A stretch of 64,000 nt of DNA from an uncultured Lachnospiraceae bacterium. Lineage in GTDB: Bacteria > Bacillota > Clostridia > Lachnospirales > Lachnospiraceae. Position numbers and translations under genes: made by a program. This document shows positions 1 through 8,261 of this stretch, piece by piece. How positions within the stretch are numbered: position 1 is the stretch's first letter; every line of letters starts with the position of its first letter. The stretch spans positions 1 to 64,000 of the forward strand of contig CAJUJL010000009.1 of NCBI GenBank assembly GCA_910586725.1, given 5' to 3'. The notes below the pieces were generated by a model. That model was given only the letters and a program-made list of their open reading frames with translations. It was not told the origin of the DNA and did no database searches.

Positions 1-64
1 CGGGATTCGAACCCGTGGCCTCAACAATGCGAATGTTGCGCGCTCCCAACTGCGCCAATGCCCC
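1..64 (-). tRNA. tRNA-Ala (anticodon CGC), 3' end cut by the window edge
   Basis: Read on the minus strand the gene starts at base 64 with an acceptor strand GGGGCAT, followed by a GCGC/GCGC D-stem, an anticodon stem CAACA/TGTTG around the loop TTCGCAT, and a T-arm with GGGTTCGAATCCC. The anticodon by position in the loop is CGC, which reads the alanine codon GCG. The 3' acceptor strand and CCA lie beyond base 1. Its own promoter appears to lie just upstream. Confidence 0.93.
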
Positions 65-78
65 GGAAAGATAAATTT

Positions 79-107
79 ATTATATCATATAAAATGAAAA
101 AAGTCAC
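79..107 (-). promoter_or_regulatory. Probable sigma-A promoter of the tRNA gene
   Basis: On the minus strand a perfect TATAAT (bases 79-84) is preceded by GTGACT (102-107) with a 17-base spacer. The -10 box ends 15 bases before the tRNA 5' end, which suits a tRNA promoter. The -35 match is only moderate. Confidence 0.55.
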
Positions 108-137
108 TACCAATTTGCATGAATTTTTTATTTTTCA

Positions 138-166
138 TTTAAAATAAATGTTAATCGTGTTATACT
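138..166 (+). promoter_or_regulatory. Probable promoter of galK
   Basis: TATACT at 161-166 is preceded by an extended -10 TGT (158-160) and, 17 bases upstream, a weak -35 TTTAAA (138-143). It lies 50 bases before the chosen galK start. The extended -10 may compensate for the poor -35. Confidence 0.45.
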
Positions 167-215
167 GGAAAAAAATAGAGGCGAAAAGATGATTGTTGAT
201 GAAAGGAGAACAGAT

Positions 216-1466
216 ATGTCAAATATGCCGGCAAAAGATGTGCTGAAACGTGTGTATGGAGAGTGTGAGAAAAGTGGGGAAAGATTTGCATACCTGGCTA
301 CGCGTTTCAAAGAAAATTTTGGAGACGCCAGGGTGGAGTTTTTCACTTCTCCGGGCAGGACGGAGATGATTGGAAACCATACGGATCACAACGGTGGTAA
401 AATCGTAGCGGCCAGCATCAGTCTGGATACGATTGGAGCGGCGGCTCCCAATCATACGGGCAGCATTCGCGTCCGCAGCGAGGGATACGATTTGATTGAA
501 GTGGAAATCGCGGCGGCTTCATCCGTAGAAAAAAAATCAGGAACAAGGGCTTTGATTGCGGGAATGATAGAAGCAATCAAAAAATTCGGATATAAGATAG
601 ACGGTTTCGACGCTTATGTGACGACGGAAGTCATCGCGGCGGCGGGGGTAAGCTCTTCCGCTTCCTTTGAAATGCTGATCTGCGCGATGGTAAACGCTTT
701 ATTTAATGAGAATCAGATTCCGCTGGGAGACTGCGCGAGGATTGGGCAGTACGCGGAAAATAATTTCTGGATGAAATCCTCCGGCCTGATGGACCAGATG
801 GCCTGTGCGGCGGGCGGCGCGATTCTTCTGGATTTTTCAAACGATATTAAATGCGAGAAAATCGACGCGTCTTTTGACGCGCTGGGTTATGACATGGTGA
901 TTGTCAATACCGGAAAAGGGCATGGGGATTTGAGCGAAGAATATTCCGCAGTTCCGGGAGAGATGTACCAGGTGGCCGGAGCCCTTGGCGTAAAGCGGCT
1001 TTGCGAAAGCACTATGGAAGAGTTTTTATCGAAAATCCCGGAAATTGTAACGGTCATCAACAATGACCGCGCCATCATGCGCGCGCTGCATTTTTATGAG
1101 GAAAACAGAAGAGTAGAGGAAGCGGCAAAAGCAATTGCCGGGGGCGATGGAAAAACGGTGCTTAAGCTTTTGACGCAATCCGGCAACTCCTCCTGGAAAT
1201 GGCTGCAGAACTGTATGTCAAAATCAAATGAAAGCGATCAGAAAGTTGCGCTTGCGCTTGCACTGACAGAGCTTTATCTTGAAAAAATCAAGGACGGCTG
1301 CTGCAGGGTACACGGCGGCGGCTTTGCGGGAGTTATTCTGGCGGTGATTCCAAGAGATAAGACGGGAGACTATGTCAGATATATTTCCGGATTTGTCGGA
1401 GAAGAAAACGTATATCCGATGCAGATTCGCCAGACCGGAGCGGTAAGCCTGGGATGCGAAGCATAA
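216..1466 (+). CDS. galK: Galactokinase
   Basis: This GHMP-family kinase phosphorylates galactose at C1 with ATP, the first step of the cytoplasmic Leloir pathway. The galactokinase signature PGRTEMIGNHTDHNGG lies at residues 46-61, the GHMP ATP-binding loop VSSSASFEML follows near residue 143, and the C-terminal GHMP segment has VHGGGFAG. The 416-residue length is slightly above the usual 380-400. I chose the ATG at 216 because AAAGGAG sits 9 bases before it; the in-frame ATG at 189 has no such site. No galT or galE is adjacent, so it appears to be a single-gene unit bounded by its own promoter and terminator. Confidence 0.93.
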   Translation: MSNMPAKDVLKRVYGECEKSGERFAYLATRFKENFGDARVEFFTSPGRTEMIGNHTDHNGGKIVAASISLDTIGAAAPNHTGSIRVRSEGYDLIEVEIAAASSVEKKSGTRALIAGMIEAIKKFGYKIDGFDAYVTTEVIAAAGVSSSASFEMLICAMVNALFNENQIPLGDCARIGQYAENNFWMKSSGLMDQMACAAGGAILLDFSNDIKCEKIDASFDALGYDMVIVNTGKGHGDLSEEYSAVPGEMYQVAGALGVKRLCESTMEEFLSKIPEIVTVINNDRAIMRALHFYEENRRVEEAAKAIAGGDGKTVLKLLTQSGNSSWKWLQNCMSKSNESDQKVALALALTELYLEKIKDGCCRVHGGGFAGVILAVIPRDKTGDYVRYISGFVGEENVYPMQIRQTGAVSLGCEA

Positions 1467-1477
1467 GAATCATCATG

Positions 1478-1514
1478 CGGGGCAGGAGAATGGAAAACTC
1501 CTGCCTCGTTTTTT
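1478..1514 (+). terminator. Intrinsic terminator after galK
   Basis: The arms GGCAGGAG and CTCCTGCC form an 8-bp stem around a loop containing AATGGAAAA and are followed by a run of six T. It sits 12 bases after the galK stop and before the convergent histidine kinase gene. Confidence 0.8.
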
Positions 1515-1536
1515 GCACAGTTTCGTGCAGAGTATC

Positions 1537-2811
1537 TTACGAAAGCAGCACGTAAAATCTTGCGCCGCCGCCCGGAGTATCCGTCACCATAATTTTTCCG
1601 TTGTGGGCGTCCGTAATTTCTTTTGCAATGCTAAGCCCAAGGCCGAAGTGGTTTTTGCCGGAACGCGATTTGTCCGCGCGGTAAAAGCGGTCGAAAATAT
1701 GGGGCTTGTCTTCTTCTGAAATGCCAATGCCATTGTCTTCCACTCCAATCCAGAAATACGGCCTGCTGTAAGAAAGAGAAAGTGTGACGCGCCCCTGGGA
1801 CATACTGTAATGGAACGCGTTTGTAATCAGGATGCCTAAGATTTGACGAATCCGCTCGCTGTCACAGTTACAGGAGGGAATGGCGTCGTCCGGCAAAAGG
1901 ACGTTCAGCGTGACGTCGTGTTCTTTTGCAAGCGGCAGAAACGCTTCGTAAGTATCCAGCAGCAGCGTATCCAGCTCTGTCGGCTGCTTATTTGACAAAA
2001 GCTTTCCGGTATCGGAACGGTTTAGCAGCAAAAGGTCGTCGGCCAATGTGGAAATCCGCATGGCTTCCTCTTCAATCATTTCAAAAAAACGCTCCTTTTT
2101 GACGCTGTCCGCAGATTTTGACGCGGAAATGGCAGAGCAGATGACGGCAATCGGCGTTCGAAGCTCGTGGGACGCGGCGGCGACAAACGCCGTCTGTTTT
2201 TTTCTGGCTTCAATCACCGGCTCCAGTAGTTTTCCGGTAAAATAATAGGAAAACGCGAGTAAAATTAAAATGCCGGCAATATTGATAGCCGCAAATTTCA
2301 GACGCTGCTGGTTGATTTGCTGAAAAAACGGCTTTGTGGAATAAAGCATGATTCCGGTCAGAATGCCGTAGTTTTTGCGGATGTTAAAAACAGAAGCGTG
2401 ATACGTCTCTTTTTTTGCGGTATAGGTAAATTCCTGGTGCGCGGCAAAATAGCTGGAGCCGTTTCCAAGCTGCGGATAATGTTCGTCTGCAAAAGCCTTT
2501 ACTTCATTGGCAAGAAGAAGCTCTTCTTCGGAAAGCACGGTCCGGTTGTAGGCAATGGATGCTCCATTGTCATAGAGGGCGAGCAGAGAGCCCTGGTTTG
2601 CGGCGGTTTTTGACAGCCATTCCCAGGTCAGGTCGGACTGCTGTTCCAGACCGGAAATCAGGGAATCGACATTGGAAGAGAAACTTAACAGGCTGTTTTT
2701 GGAAAGCTCTGTTTCCGACATATATAAATAGCTTACGGACATGACGATTAGTATTGCGCCCGCAACGCCGGTAAAAAGAAGCGTCAGACGTTTGTGCAGT
2801 TTATGATACAT
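1537..2811 (-). CDS. Sensor histidine kinase, OmpR-partner type
   Basis: This is the membrane sensor of a two-component pair. It has an N-terminal membrane helix (about residues 8-30), an extracytoplasmic domain of about 140 residues, a second helix (about 173-192), then directly a HisKA domain with SHELRTP and phospho-acceptor His215. The HATPase domain shows an N box (LITNAFHYS), a G1 box (VEDNGIGI), an F box (FDRFYRAD) and a G2 box (GLGLSIAKEI). No HAMP domain separates helix 2 from HisKA. The gene overlaps the response regulator by 11 bases. The pair is divergent from the solute-binding-protein operon at 3629, which it may control; the ligand is unknown. Confidence 0.93.
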   Translation of the reverse strand: MYHKLHKRLTLLFTGVAGAILIVMSVSYLYMSETELSKNSLLSFSSNVDSLISGLEQQSDLTWEWLSKTAANQGSLLALYDNGASIAYNRTVLSEEELLLANEVKAFADEHYPQLGNGSSYFAAHQEFTYTAKKETYHASVFNIRKNYGILTGIMLYSTKPFFQQINQQRLKFAAINIAGILILLAFSYYFTGKLLEPVIEARKKQTAFVAAASHELRTPIAVICSAISASKSADSVKKERFFEMIEEEAMRISTLADDLLLLNRSDTGKLLSNKQPTELDTLLLDTYEAFLPLAKEHDVTLNVLLPDDAIPSCNCDSERIRQILGILITNAFHYSMSQGRVTLSLSYSRPYFWIGVEDNGIGISEEDKPHIFDRFYRADKSRSGKNHFGLGLSIAKEITDAHNGKIMVTDTPGGGARFYVLLS

Positions 2812-3487
2812 GAGTAAGATCCTCCAGATGGTATCCGATTCCGCGGACGGTTTTGATGGAAACGCAGCTGCTGACAGATTTTAAACGTCTGCGGATAAAG
2901 TGCATATAGTTGTCAAGATTTCCCTCCTCCACGTCGGTGTCTAAGCCCCAGACTTTGAAAATCAGCGTATTGCGAGGGAGCGTCTGGGATGGGTTCTGCA
3001 AAAACACAGAAAGCAGGGAGCCTTCCTTTTTGGAGAGCGTGCAGCTTCCAAGCGGCCCGGTCAGACGGCTTTCGTCCGGAATATAAGAAATGTCGCCAAA
3101 CGAAAGCGCTTTTGCATCCTGCCAGCTCCTTGGCCGCCGGAAGATGCTGCGGATGCGGGCGAGCAGTTCTTCAAAGGCAAACGGCTTGACCAGGTAGTCG
3201 TCTGCGCCGGAGTCCAGCCCTGTGATTTTGTCGTTTAGTTCGCCGAGCGCGGTTAAAAGGATCACCGGCGTTTCGTTTCCGGCGGAACGGATTTTTTTGA
3301 GGAGAGTAACGCCGTCTATCAAAGGGAGCATCCGGTCTAACAGAATCAGATCGTGAATGTTTTCCTCTATATAATAAAGCGCGTCCTCCCCGTTGTCGCA
3401 GGTATCTACGTCAAAGCCGGAAGAGGTCAATTGATAAGAAAGGGTTTCTAAGAGATTTTTGTCGTCTTCTACAAGCAGTATTCGCAT
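2801..3487 (-). CDS. OmpR-family response regulator
   Basis: This 228-residue regulator has a receiver domain followed by a winged-helix DNA-binding domain. The acidic pocket is D8/D9, the phosphorylation site is D51 in ILLDRMLP, the conserved Thr lies in ILLTA and the Lys is K101 in LVKPF. The C-terminal part ends with the typical VRGIGYHLE strand. It is the first gene of a two-gene unit with the overlapping kinase. Palindromic sites in the divergent intergenic region are candidate binding sites. Confidence 0.94.
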   Translation of the reverse strand: MRILLVEDDKNLLETLSYQLTSSGFDVDTCDNGEDALYYIEENIHDLILLDRMLPLIDGVTLLKKIRSAGNETPVILLTALGELNDKITGLDSGADDYLVKPFAFEELLARIRSIFRRPRSWQDAKALSFGDISYIPDESRLTGPLGSCTLSKKEGSLLSVFLQNPSQTLPRNTLIFKVWGLDTDVEEGNLDNYMHFIRRRLKSVSSCVSIKTVRGIGYHLEDLTHVS

Positions 3488-3540
3488 AAGGAACTCCTTT
3501 TCGTTTTATTGATAGACATATTTTATCACGGAAAACTTTA

Positions 3541-3599
3541 TTTAACATCTAAAATTTTAGAGATAAATTAAAGATTCGTCTGTTAGATTTTTAGACGAA
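3541..3599 (+). promoter_or_regulatory. Divergent regulatory region with a palindrome and an inverted repeat
   Basis: A possible promoter TTTAAC (3541-3546), 17-base spacer, TAAATT (3564-3569) points toward the solute-binding protein gene. A perfect 14-base palindrome TCTAAAATTTTAGA (3548-3561) fills its spacer. A second dyad, TTCGTCT (3575-3581) and AGACGAA (3593-3599), follows. Both sites share a TTTTAGA core, which would suit response-regulator binding, but this is inference. Confidence 0.45.
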
Positions 3600-3628
3600 A
3601 CAAAATTACATAAAGGAGGCATCGTATT

Positions 3629-5953
3629 ATGAAAAGATGGAATAAATTAAGAAAGCTGTCGCTGCTTCTTGCCGGGAGCATGCTGCTTATGACTGCGGGA
3701 TGCGCAGGGAAAGAGGAAAGCGGCAAAGCTTGGGACGGAGGAAAAGAAAAGAATTCTTCCGGAACTGACGATGAAAACACGCAGGACGTCGCAAAGGGAC
3801 GCTATACGGAGACGCAGAAAACGACGCCGGACGGTTTAAATACAATAGAAGAGATGGTGCGTCTGTCTGACGGAAGCGTCGCTTTATTAAATCCGGATAA
3901 AGGAAGTCTTTTGATTTCCAGAGACAATGGGGATAGCTGGGAAGAAAAAGAGCTTCCGGCTCTTGCCGGTCAGACGGGCATTGAAACGATTGAAATTACC
4001 AGCCGCGCCATTGCTCCGGATGGAGCTGTGTTTTTTTCCTATGTAGACTGGGAAGAGACGATAGAAAATGGCGTAAATGAAAGATACATTTATATCGACA
4101 AAGACGGAAACGAGTCGGAAATCAATCTGACTGAGCCTTCGGGGGATAAATTTTACCTTTCCTGGGCAGCGTTTACCGGCGAAAGGACGCTGGCGGCGCT
4201 GATGAACGGCGGGTATGCGTATACGATTAATCTGGACGATGGAATCATGAACAAAATCAGTGAAAGCCAGGAAAATTTCGACATGATTTTTACGGCCGGA
4301 GATTATCTTTTGACGAAAAACTGGATGTATCAGCTTTCTGCGGGAAGCGCAACGGAAGATGAAAAGCTGCGCGAGTTTATTCAAAAGGAAAGTCCGATGA
4401 ACAGAGAAGTAGCGTTTTGCTATAACGCTCAGGAAAATACGGTATATGCAGCGGCCAGAAGCGGTTTGTACAGCCATGTGATGGGCGGAAGCTCCATGGA
4501 AAAGCTTTTAGACGGAGGACTTTGCAGTCTGGGAGATCCGACAAAAAAAGTTTCGGGTATTTTGCAGAATGAGGACGGCAGTTTTTTGATTGGATATGAG
4601 GACGGAGAGCTGGATCTGTATCAGTATGACGCGGATGTTCCGGCAGTGCCGACGCAGCAGATCAGCATTTTTTCTATGGAGCAGAATTTAACGGTCAGCC
4701 GGGCGGTCAGCATTTTCAGGAAAAGCCATCCGGATGTTTATGTCAAGCAGGAATACGGCCTGTCCGGTGATTACGGCGTAACGAAAGAAGACGCTATCCG
4801 GAATTTAAATACAAGGCTTTTGGCCGGAGAGGGCCCGGACATTCTGCTGCTGGACGGCATGCCTTTGGATTCTTATATCGAAAAAAATATGCTGCTTGAT
4901 TTAACGGAAACAATTGGAAGCATGGAGCAGGAAAGCAAGTATTTTTCCGATATTCTGAAGTCTTATGAAAACGATCAGGGTCTGTATGCGGTTCCTCTTC
5001 GCTTCCGTGTTCCAATGCTTATGGGGGAAACGGAAACCATCGGCGGCGTTACCGATATTGCGTCGCTTGCGGCGGCAGTCAAGACGGCAAAGGAAAAGGC
5101 GCCTGACGCGATTACGGCCCTTGGAACTTACACGCCGGAGGAACTGCTCAAAAAACTGTATATGACGCTTCCTTCTTCTGCGTTCGTAAAAGACGGAGAA
5201 ACAGACAGGGAGGCGCTGCTTGATTTTTTGACACATGCGAAAGAAATATACGAAGAAGAGCAGAAAAATATTACGCCGGAGGTTTTGCGAGGTCATAACA
5301 ACAGTATCCAGTGGAGAGAAGAAAACGGGCTTATGCATGAGGAGGGGAGTTTTCCGATAGACGCATCTTCCGTTTTGGAAATGTTGGGGAAGAGGTCAAA
5401 GATTGTTCTTGCAACAATAAGCAGCGTGGAAGATTTGCAGTATGCCGTTGGCTTGCTGGAACATGAAAAATTTCCAAATGCGTCTTACGTACTGGCCGGC
5501 AAAGAGCATGTTTTTGCTCCAAAGGGAATCTGCGGCGTCAACGCGAAATCAAAAGAGACGGAACTTTCACTGGAATTTTTCAGGACACTGCTTCATGCCG
5601 AGACGCAGAAAGCGGATCTGTCCGACGGACTTCCGGTCAACGAGGATGCGTTTGAGAAATTTTTCGAAAATCCCAATCCAAACGATGAGCATGTGATGGG
5701 CTTTAGCTCTTCAATTGCGGGAGACGACGGCGAGACAGAAGACAGAATACATTTTGAAGTGAGCTGGCCGAAGCAGGATGACATAGACGCGTTAAAAGAA
5801 AAAGTAAAACAGCTTTCCGTACCGGGACTGTCGGATGACGTGGTCAAAGACGCAATTTTAGAAAGCGGAGCGAAAGTCCTTTCCGGCAACCTTTCGGCAG
5901 AGGAAGGATGTGGTGAAATTGTCCAGAAGCTGGATTTGTATCTTGCGGAGTAA
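3629..5953 (+). CDS. Solute-binding lipoprotein with N-terminal BNR/propeller-like region
   Basis: The 774-residue protein begins with a lipoprotein signal peptide and lipobox ending at Cys25 (MTAGC). Residues of about 60-340 contain repeat-like segments with S-x-D-x-G-x-x-W character (SRDNGDSW), typical of BNR or beta-propeller blades. From about residue 345 (QQISIFSM) the sequence resembles a family 1 extracellular solute-binding protein, with GPDILLLDG and a hinge region. It would capture a substrate, probably a sugar, outside the membrane and deliver it to the two permeases encoded next. Usual binding proteins have about 420-550 residues; the excess is the N-terminal domain. The start has AAAGGAGG 7 bases upstream. 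Confidence 0.85.
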   Translation: MKRWNKLRKLSLLLAGSMLLMTAGCAGKEESGKAWDGGKEKNSSGTDDENTQDVAKGRYTETQKTTPDGLNTIEEMVRLSDGSVALLNPDKGSLLISRDNGDSWEEKELPALAGQTGIETIEITSRAIAPDGAVFFSYVDWEETIENGVNERYIYIDKDGNESEINLTEPSGDKFYLSWAAFTGERTLAALMNGGYAYTINLDDGIMNKISESQENFDMIFTAGDYLLTKNWMYQLSAGSATEDEKLREFIQKESPMNREVAFCYNAQENTVYAAARSGLYSHVMGGSSMEKLLDGGLCSLGDPTKKVSGILQNEDGSFLIGYEDGELDLYQYDADVPAVPTQQISIFSMEQNLTVSRAVSIFRKSHPDVYVKQEYGLSGDYGVTKEDAIRNLNTRLLAGEGPDILLLDGMPLDSYIEKNMLLDLTETIGSMEQESKYFSDILKSYENDQGLYAVPLRFRVPMLMGETETIGGVTDIASLAAAVKTAKEKAPDAITALGTYTPEELLKKLYMTLPSSAFVKDGETDREALLDFLTHAKEIYEEEQKNITPEVLRGHNNSIQWREENGLMHEEGSFPIDASSVLEMLGKRSKIVLATISSVEDLQYAVGLLEHEKFPNASYVLAGKEHVFAPKGICGVNAKSKETELSLEFFRTLLHAETQKADLSDGLPVNEDAFEKFFENPNPNDEHVMGFSSSIAGDDGETEDRIHFEVSWPKQDDIDALKEKVKQLSVPGLSDDVVKDAILESGAKVLSGNLSAEEGCGEIVQKLDLYLAE

Positions 5954-6746
5954 AGCCTGGTTTTTGCTTCCAAGCGTCATTGGAGTCGTATTGTTTGCGG
6001 CGCTGCCGTTTTTGGATATGCTGTTTCGTTCGTTTTCCAACGGACTTGGCAATTATCAGACGGCGCTTGGCAACGGGGCGTTTCACCTTGCAATTTTAAA
6101 TACGCTTCGGTTTGCGGGCGTCGGAATCCCGATTCTGCTGGTCACATCGTTTCTTGCGGCTCTTGGGATTTATAAAAGCAAATGGATGCGGTTTTTAAAA
6201 TCCATCTATTTGCTGCCCATGGCGGTGCCTACGGCGGTTCTCGTGCTGATTTGGAAAGCCTTTTTTCACAAAGCGGGACTGTTCAATCAATTACTGGAGC
6301 TGTTTGGCGCAGAGCCGGTCGACTGGCTTTCAAGCGGCGCGGCGTTTTGGGTTCTTATCATCAGCTATATCTGGAAAAATCTGGGGTATACCATAGTGCT
6401 TTGGATTGCCGGGATGATGTCAATTCCGGAAAGCTTTACGGAGGCGGCAAGAGTAGACGGCGCGACAGAGCGGCAGTGCGTGCTTTACATTGTGCTGCCG
6501 CAGTTAAAGCCCGTGTTTTATACGATTACAATGCTGTCGTTTTTAAATTCGTTTAAAGTGTTCCGGGAAGCGTATCTTGTCGCAGGTTCTTATCCGCAGA
6601 AGAGCATGTATCTTTTGCAGCATTTGTTCAATAACTGGTTTACGAATCTGGAAATCGACAAGATGGCAGCGGCCGGCGTTCTGCTGGCAGTGTTTTTTGC
6701 CGGGTGTTCGGTGGCGTTGGAGAAATTGTGGGAGGAGGGGGTTTAA
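5910..6746 (+). CDS. ABC sugar-type permease, MalF/UgpA-like
   Basis: This is a membrane permease of the CUT1 type with about six helices. The EAA loop is recognisable as EAARVDGATERQCVLYIVLPQLKP, the site where an ATPase would dock. The reading frame starts with GTG at 5910 inside the 3' end of the binding-protein gene (44-base overlap), with AGGAAGG a few bases before; GTG 5913 is equally possible. No ATP-binding subunit is encoded nearby, which is common in clostridia that share one MsmK-type ATPase. Its partner permease gene is 651 bases downstream beyond two inverted repeat elements. Confidence 0.9.
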   Translation: MVKLSRSWICILRSKAWFLLPSVIGVVLFAALPFLDMLFRSFSNGLGNYQTALGNGAFHLAILNTLRFAGVGIPILLVTSFLAALGIYKSKWMRFLKSIYLLPMAVPTAVLVLIWKAFFHKAGLFNQLLELFGAEPVDWLSSGAAFWVLIISYIWKNLGYTIVLWIAGMMSIPESFTEAARVDGATERQCVLYIVLPQLKPVFYTITMLSFLNSFKVFREAYLVAGSYPQKSMYLLQHLFNNWFTNLEIDKMAAAGVLLAVFFAGCSVALEKLWEEGV

Positions 6747-6753
6747 ACGGACG

Positions 6754-6890
6754 CCCCGCGTCAGATGCATTATGCCGCCGGGCCCGCTCGCGCTCATTGC
6801 TGCTCGCAGCGGTACGTAAGACGCGAAAACACCGCGTCTAAGTACCGGCGGCAGCAAACGGCCCTGCGTCATAACGCATCTGACGCGGGG
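6754..6890 (+). repeat. Structured inverted-repeat element, copy 1
   Basis: A 137-base hairpin-forming element. The outer arms 6754-6768 and 6876-6890 pair perfectly over 15 bp and continue after one mismatch with 5 more pairs (6770-6774 with 6870-6874). The core 6780-6866 folds as GGGCC/GGCCC, TTGCTGC (6797-6803)/GCAGCAA (6851-6857), CGGTAC (6810-6815)/GTACCG (6842-6847) and GACGCG (6820-6825)/CGCGTC (6833-6838) around the loop AAAACAC. The core is 81/87 identical to an inverted copy at 7224-7310, while the outer arms are unrelated in sequence. It starts 7 bases after the permease stop and contains no gene. Confidence 0.9.
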
Positions 6891-6957
6891 CTGACGCTTG
6901 AAACCGCCGGACAGGAATCGGGTGGCGGCTGTAGGAAGAGGGGAGTAGAAAGGGTGT

Positions 6958-7029
6958 CGTGTGCGATGAGGCGGAGACAGGGAGTAAGCTTGCCGTGTGC
7001 GATGAGGCAGTGACAGAAAGTAAGTTTGC
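6958..7029 (+). repeat. Two tandem 36-bp direct repeats
   Basis: Units 6958-6993 and 6994-7029 abut and both follow the pattern CGTGTGCGATGAGGC, then GAGAC or TGACA, then TAAG-TTTGC with a few substitutions. They lie in the 308-base spacer between the two inverted structured elements. The remainder of this spacer (6891-6957 and 7030-7198) shows no credible gene. Confidence 0.8.
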
Positions 7030-7198
7030 AATCTGTGAGAAGAGAAAGCAAACAGCAACAATGCACAATAAACGAATAGTCAGAAAAAAATAAGTGTGTG
7101 CAATAAAACAGAAACGAAAAGATAACTTAGTGTAACGGATCAGCAATTTTATGTTGATGAGTTTTAGGAAATTGCGAAACTTTCGGTTCCAAAGAGTA

Positions 7199-7337
7199 GT
7201 TGTACAAAATATACCATGCCCCACAGGGCCGTTTGCCGCCGCCGGTACTTAGCCGCGGTGTTTTCGCGGCTTACGTACCGCTGCGAGCGGCAATGAGCGA
7301 AAGCGGGCCCGGTGGGGCATGGTATATTTTGTACAAC
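7199..7337 (-). repeat. Structured inverted-repeat element, copy 2 (opposite orientation)
   Basis: The outer arms 7199-7224 and 7312-7337 are a perfect 26-bp inverted repeat (GTTGTACAAAATATACC and on). The core 7224-7310 is the reverse complement of the copy 1 core with six differences. Internal stems are TTGCCGC (7233-7239)/GCGGCAA (7287-7293) and GCCGCG (7252-7257)/CGCGGC (7265-7270). Four of the six differences from copy 1 form two compensatory base-pair changes and the other two lie in an apparent loop. It ends 60 bases before the second permease start. Confidence 0.92.
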
Positions 7338-7397
7338 GGCCATTGACCCCCCCCTCTTTCGCAATCGCCTATGCAGTGTTTTTTTGGAGGTAACCAA

Positions 7398-8237
7398 ATG
7401 CGTATGAAGCTTTTTCGGGGAATTCTTTTTGTAATTGGAATTTTGATATGTCTTCCGGTGTTGGCGGTTTTGCTTGGGGCGTTAAAAAGCAGCAGAGAGC
7501 TTTCGGAGTCGCTTTCTGCGGTAATCGGATCATCCGGAGAAAAGGTAAGCTGGCGTTTGCTGCCGTTTTATCCGACGGGGAAGCACCTGGTGAAGCTGCT
7601 TTTTTATACGCCGGAGTTCTATACGGTGTTTTGGAATTCAGTGAAAATTGCGGGATGTATTTTGTTTGGACAGATGTTTGTGGCAATTCCCGCGGCGTGG
7701 GCGTTTGCGAAGTTTTCTTTTCGCGGGCGGGGCGCGCTGTATATGACGTATGTAATTTTGATGCTGATGCCGTTTAGCGTTATGATGCTGCCTTCGTATC
7801 TGGTGTTAAATGGAATGAAACTGATGGATACGCATATGGCGATTATTCTTCCGGCGGTGTTTTCGACGTTTCCCGTTTTTTTGATGTACCGGAGTTTTTG
7901 TTCAATTCCAAAAGAATTGTATGAGGCGGCGCGCATTGACGGGGCGGGAGAGTGGCAGATTTTTTTCCGGATTGGAATACCGCTTGGGTCGCCGGGGATT
8001 TTGTCCGCGCTTGTGCTTGGGTTTCTGGAGTATTGGAATATGGTGGAGCAGCCGCTGGCATTTTTGCCTACGCCGTCCAAATGGCCTCTGTCTTTGTATC
8101 TGCCGGAAATAGATTTGCAGTATGCCGGAATGGCTCTTGCGGCGTCGGTGATTATGCTGATACCTGCGGTTTTTGTGTTTTTTATGGGGCAGGATTATCT
8201 GGAGCAGGGCATTGTGGCGTCGGGCATGAAAGAATGA
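7398..8237 (+). CDS. ABC sugar-type permease, MalG/UgpE-like
   Basis: This second permease of the uptake system has a first helix at about residues 7-27 and about five more. The EAA loop EAARIDGAGEWQIFFRIGIPL is clear. I chose ATG 7398 because GGAGGT lies 6 bases before it; the frame is open from 7371. The length of 279 residues matches the family. It should pair with the permease at 5910, and both rely on an ATPase encoded elsewhere. The gap to its partner gene is atypical, since such pairs normally overlap or nearly touch, so the repeats between them probably arrived later. Confidence 0.92.
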   Translation: MRMKLFRGILFVIGILICLPVLAVLLGALKSSRELSESLSAVIGSSGEKVSWRLLPFYPTGKHLVKLLFYTPEFYTVFWNSVKIAGCILFGQMFVAIPAAWAFAKFSFRGRGALYMTYVILMLMPFSVMMLPSYLVLNGMKLMDTHMAIILPAVFSTFPVFLMYRSFCSIPKELYEAARIDGAGEWQIFFRIGIPLGSPGILSALVLGFLEYWNMVEQPLAFLPTPSKWPLSLYLPEIDLQYAGMALAASVIMLIPAVFVFFMGQDYLEQGIVASGMKE

Positions 8238-8261
8238 GAAAAGCAAAGGAGCAGTGGAATT

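Noticed and set aside
6765..7013. Open frames across the structured elements (for example 6765-7013 plus, 6543-7061 minus)
   Set aside because: They run through hairpin arms and tandem repeats, are Arg/Ser-rich, and lack start signals. The stem-preserving changes show that structure, not protein, is conserved.
6754..7337. Insertion sequence or MITE with fixed terminal inverted repeats
   Set aside because: The terminal arms of the two copies differ in sequence and no target-site duplication is evident, so a standard IS or MITE label would be misleading.
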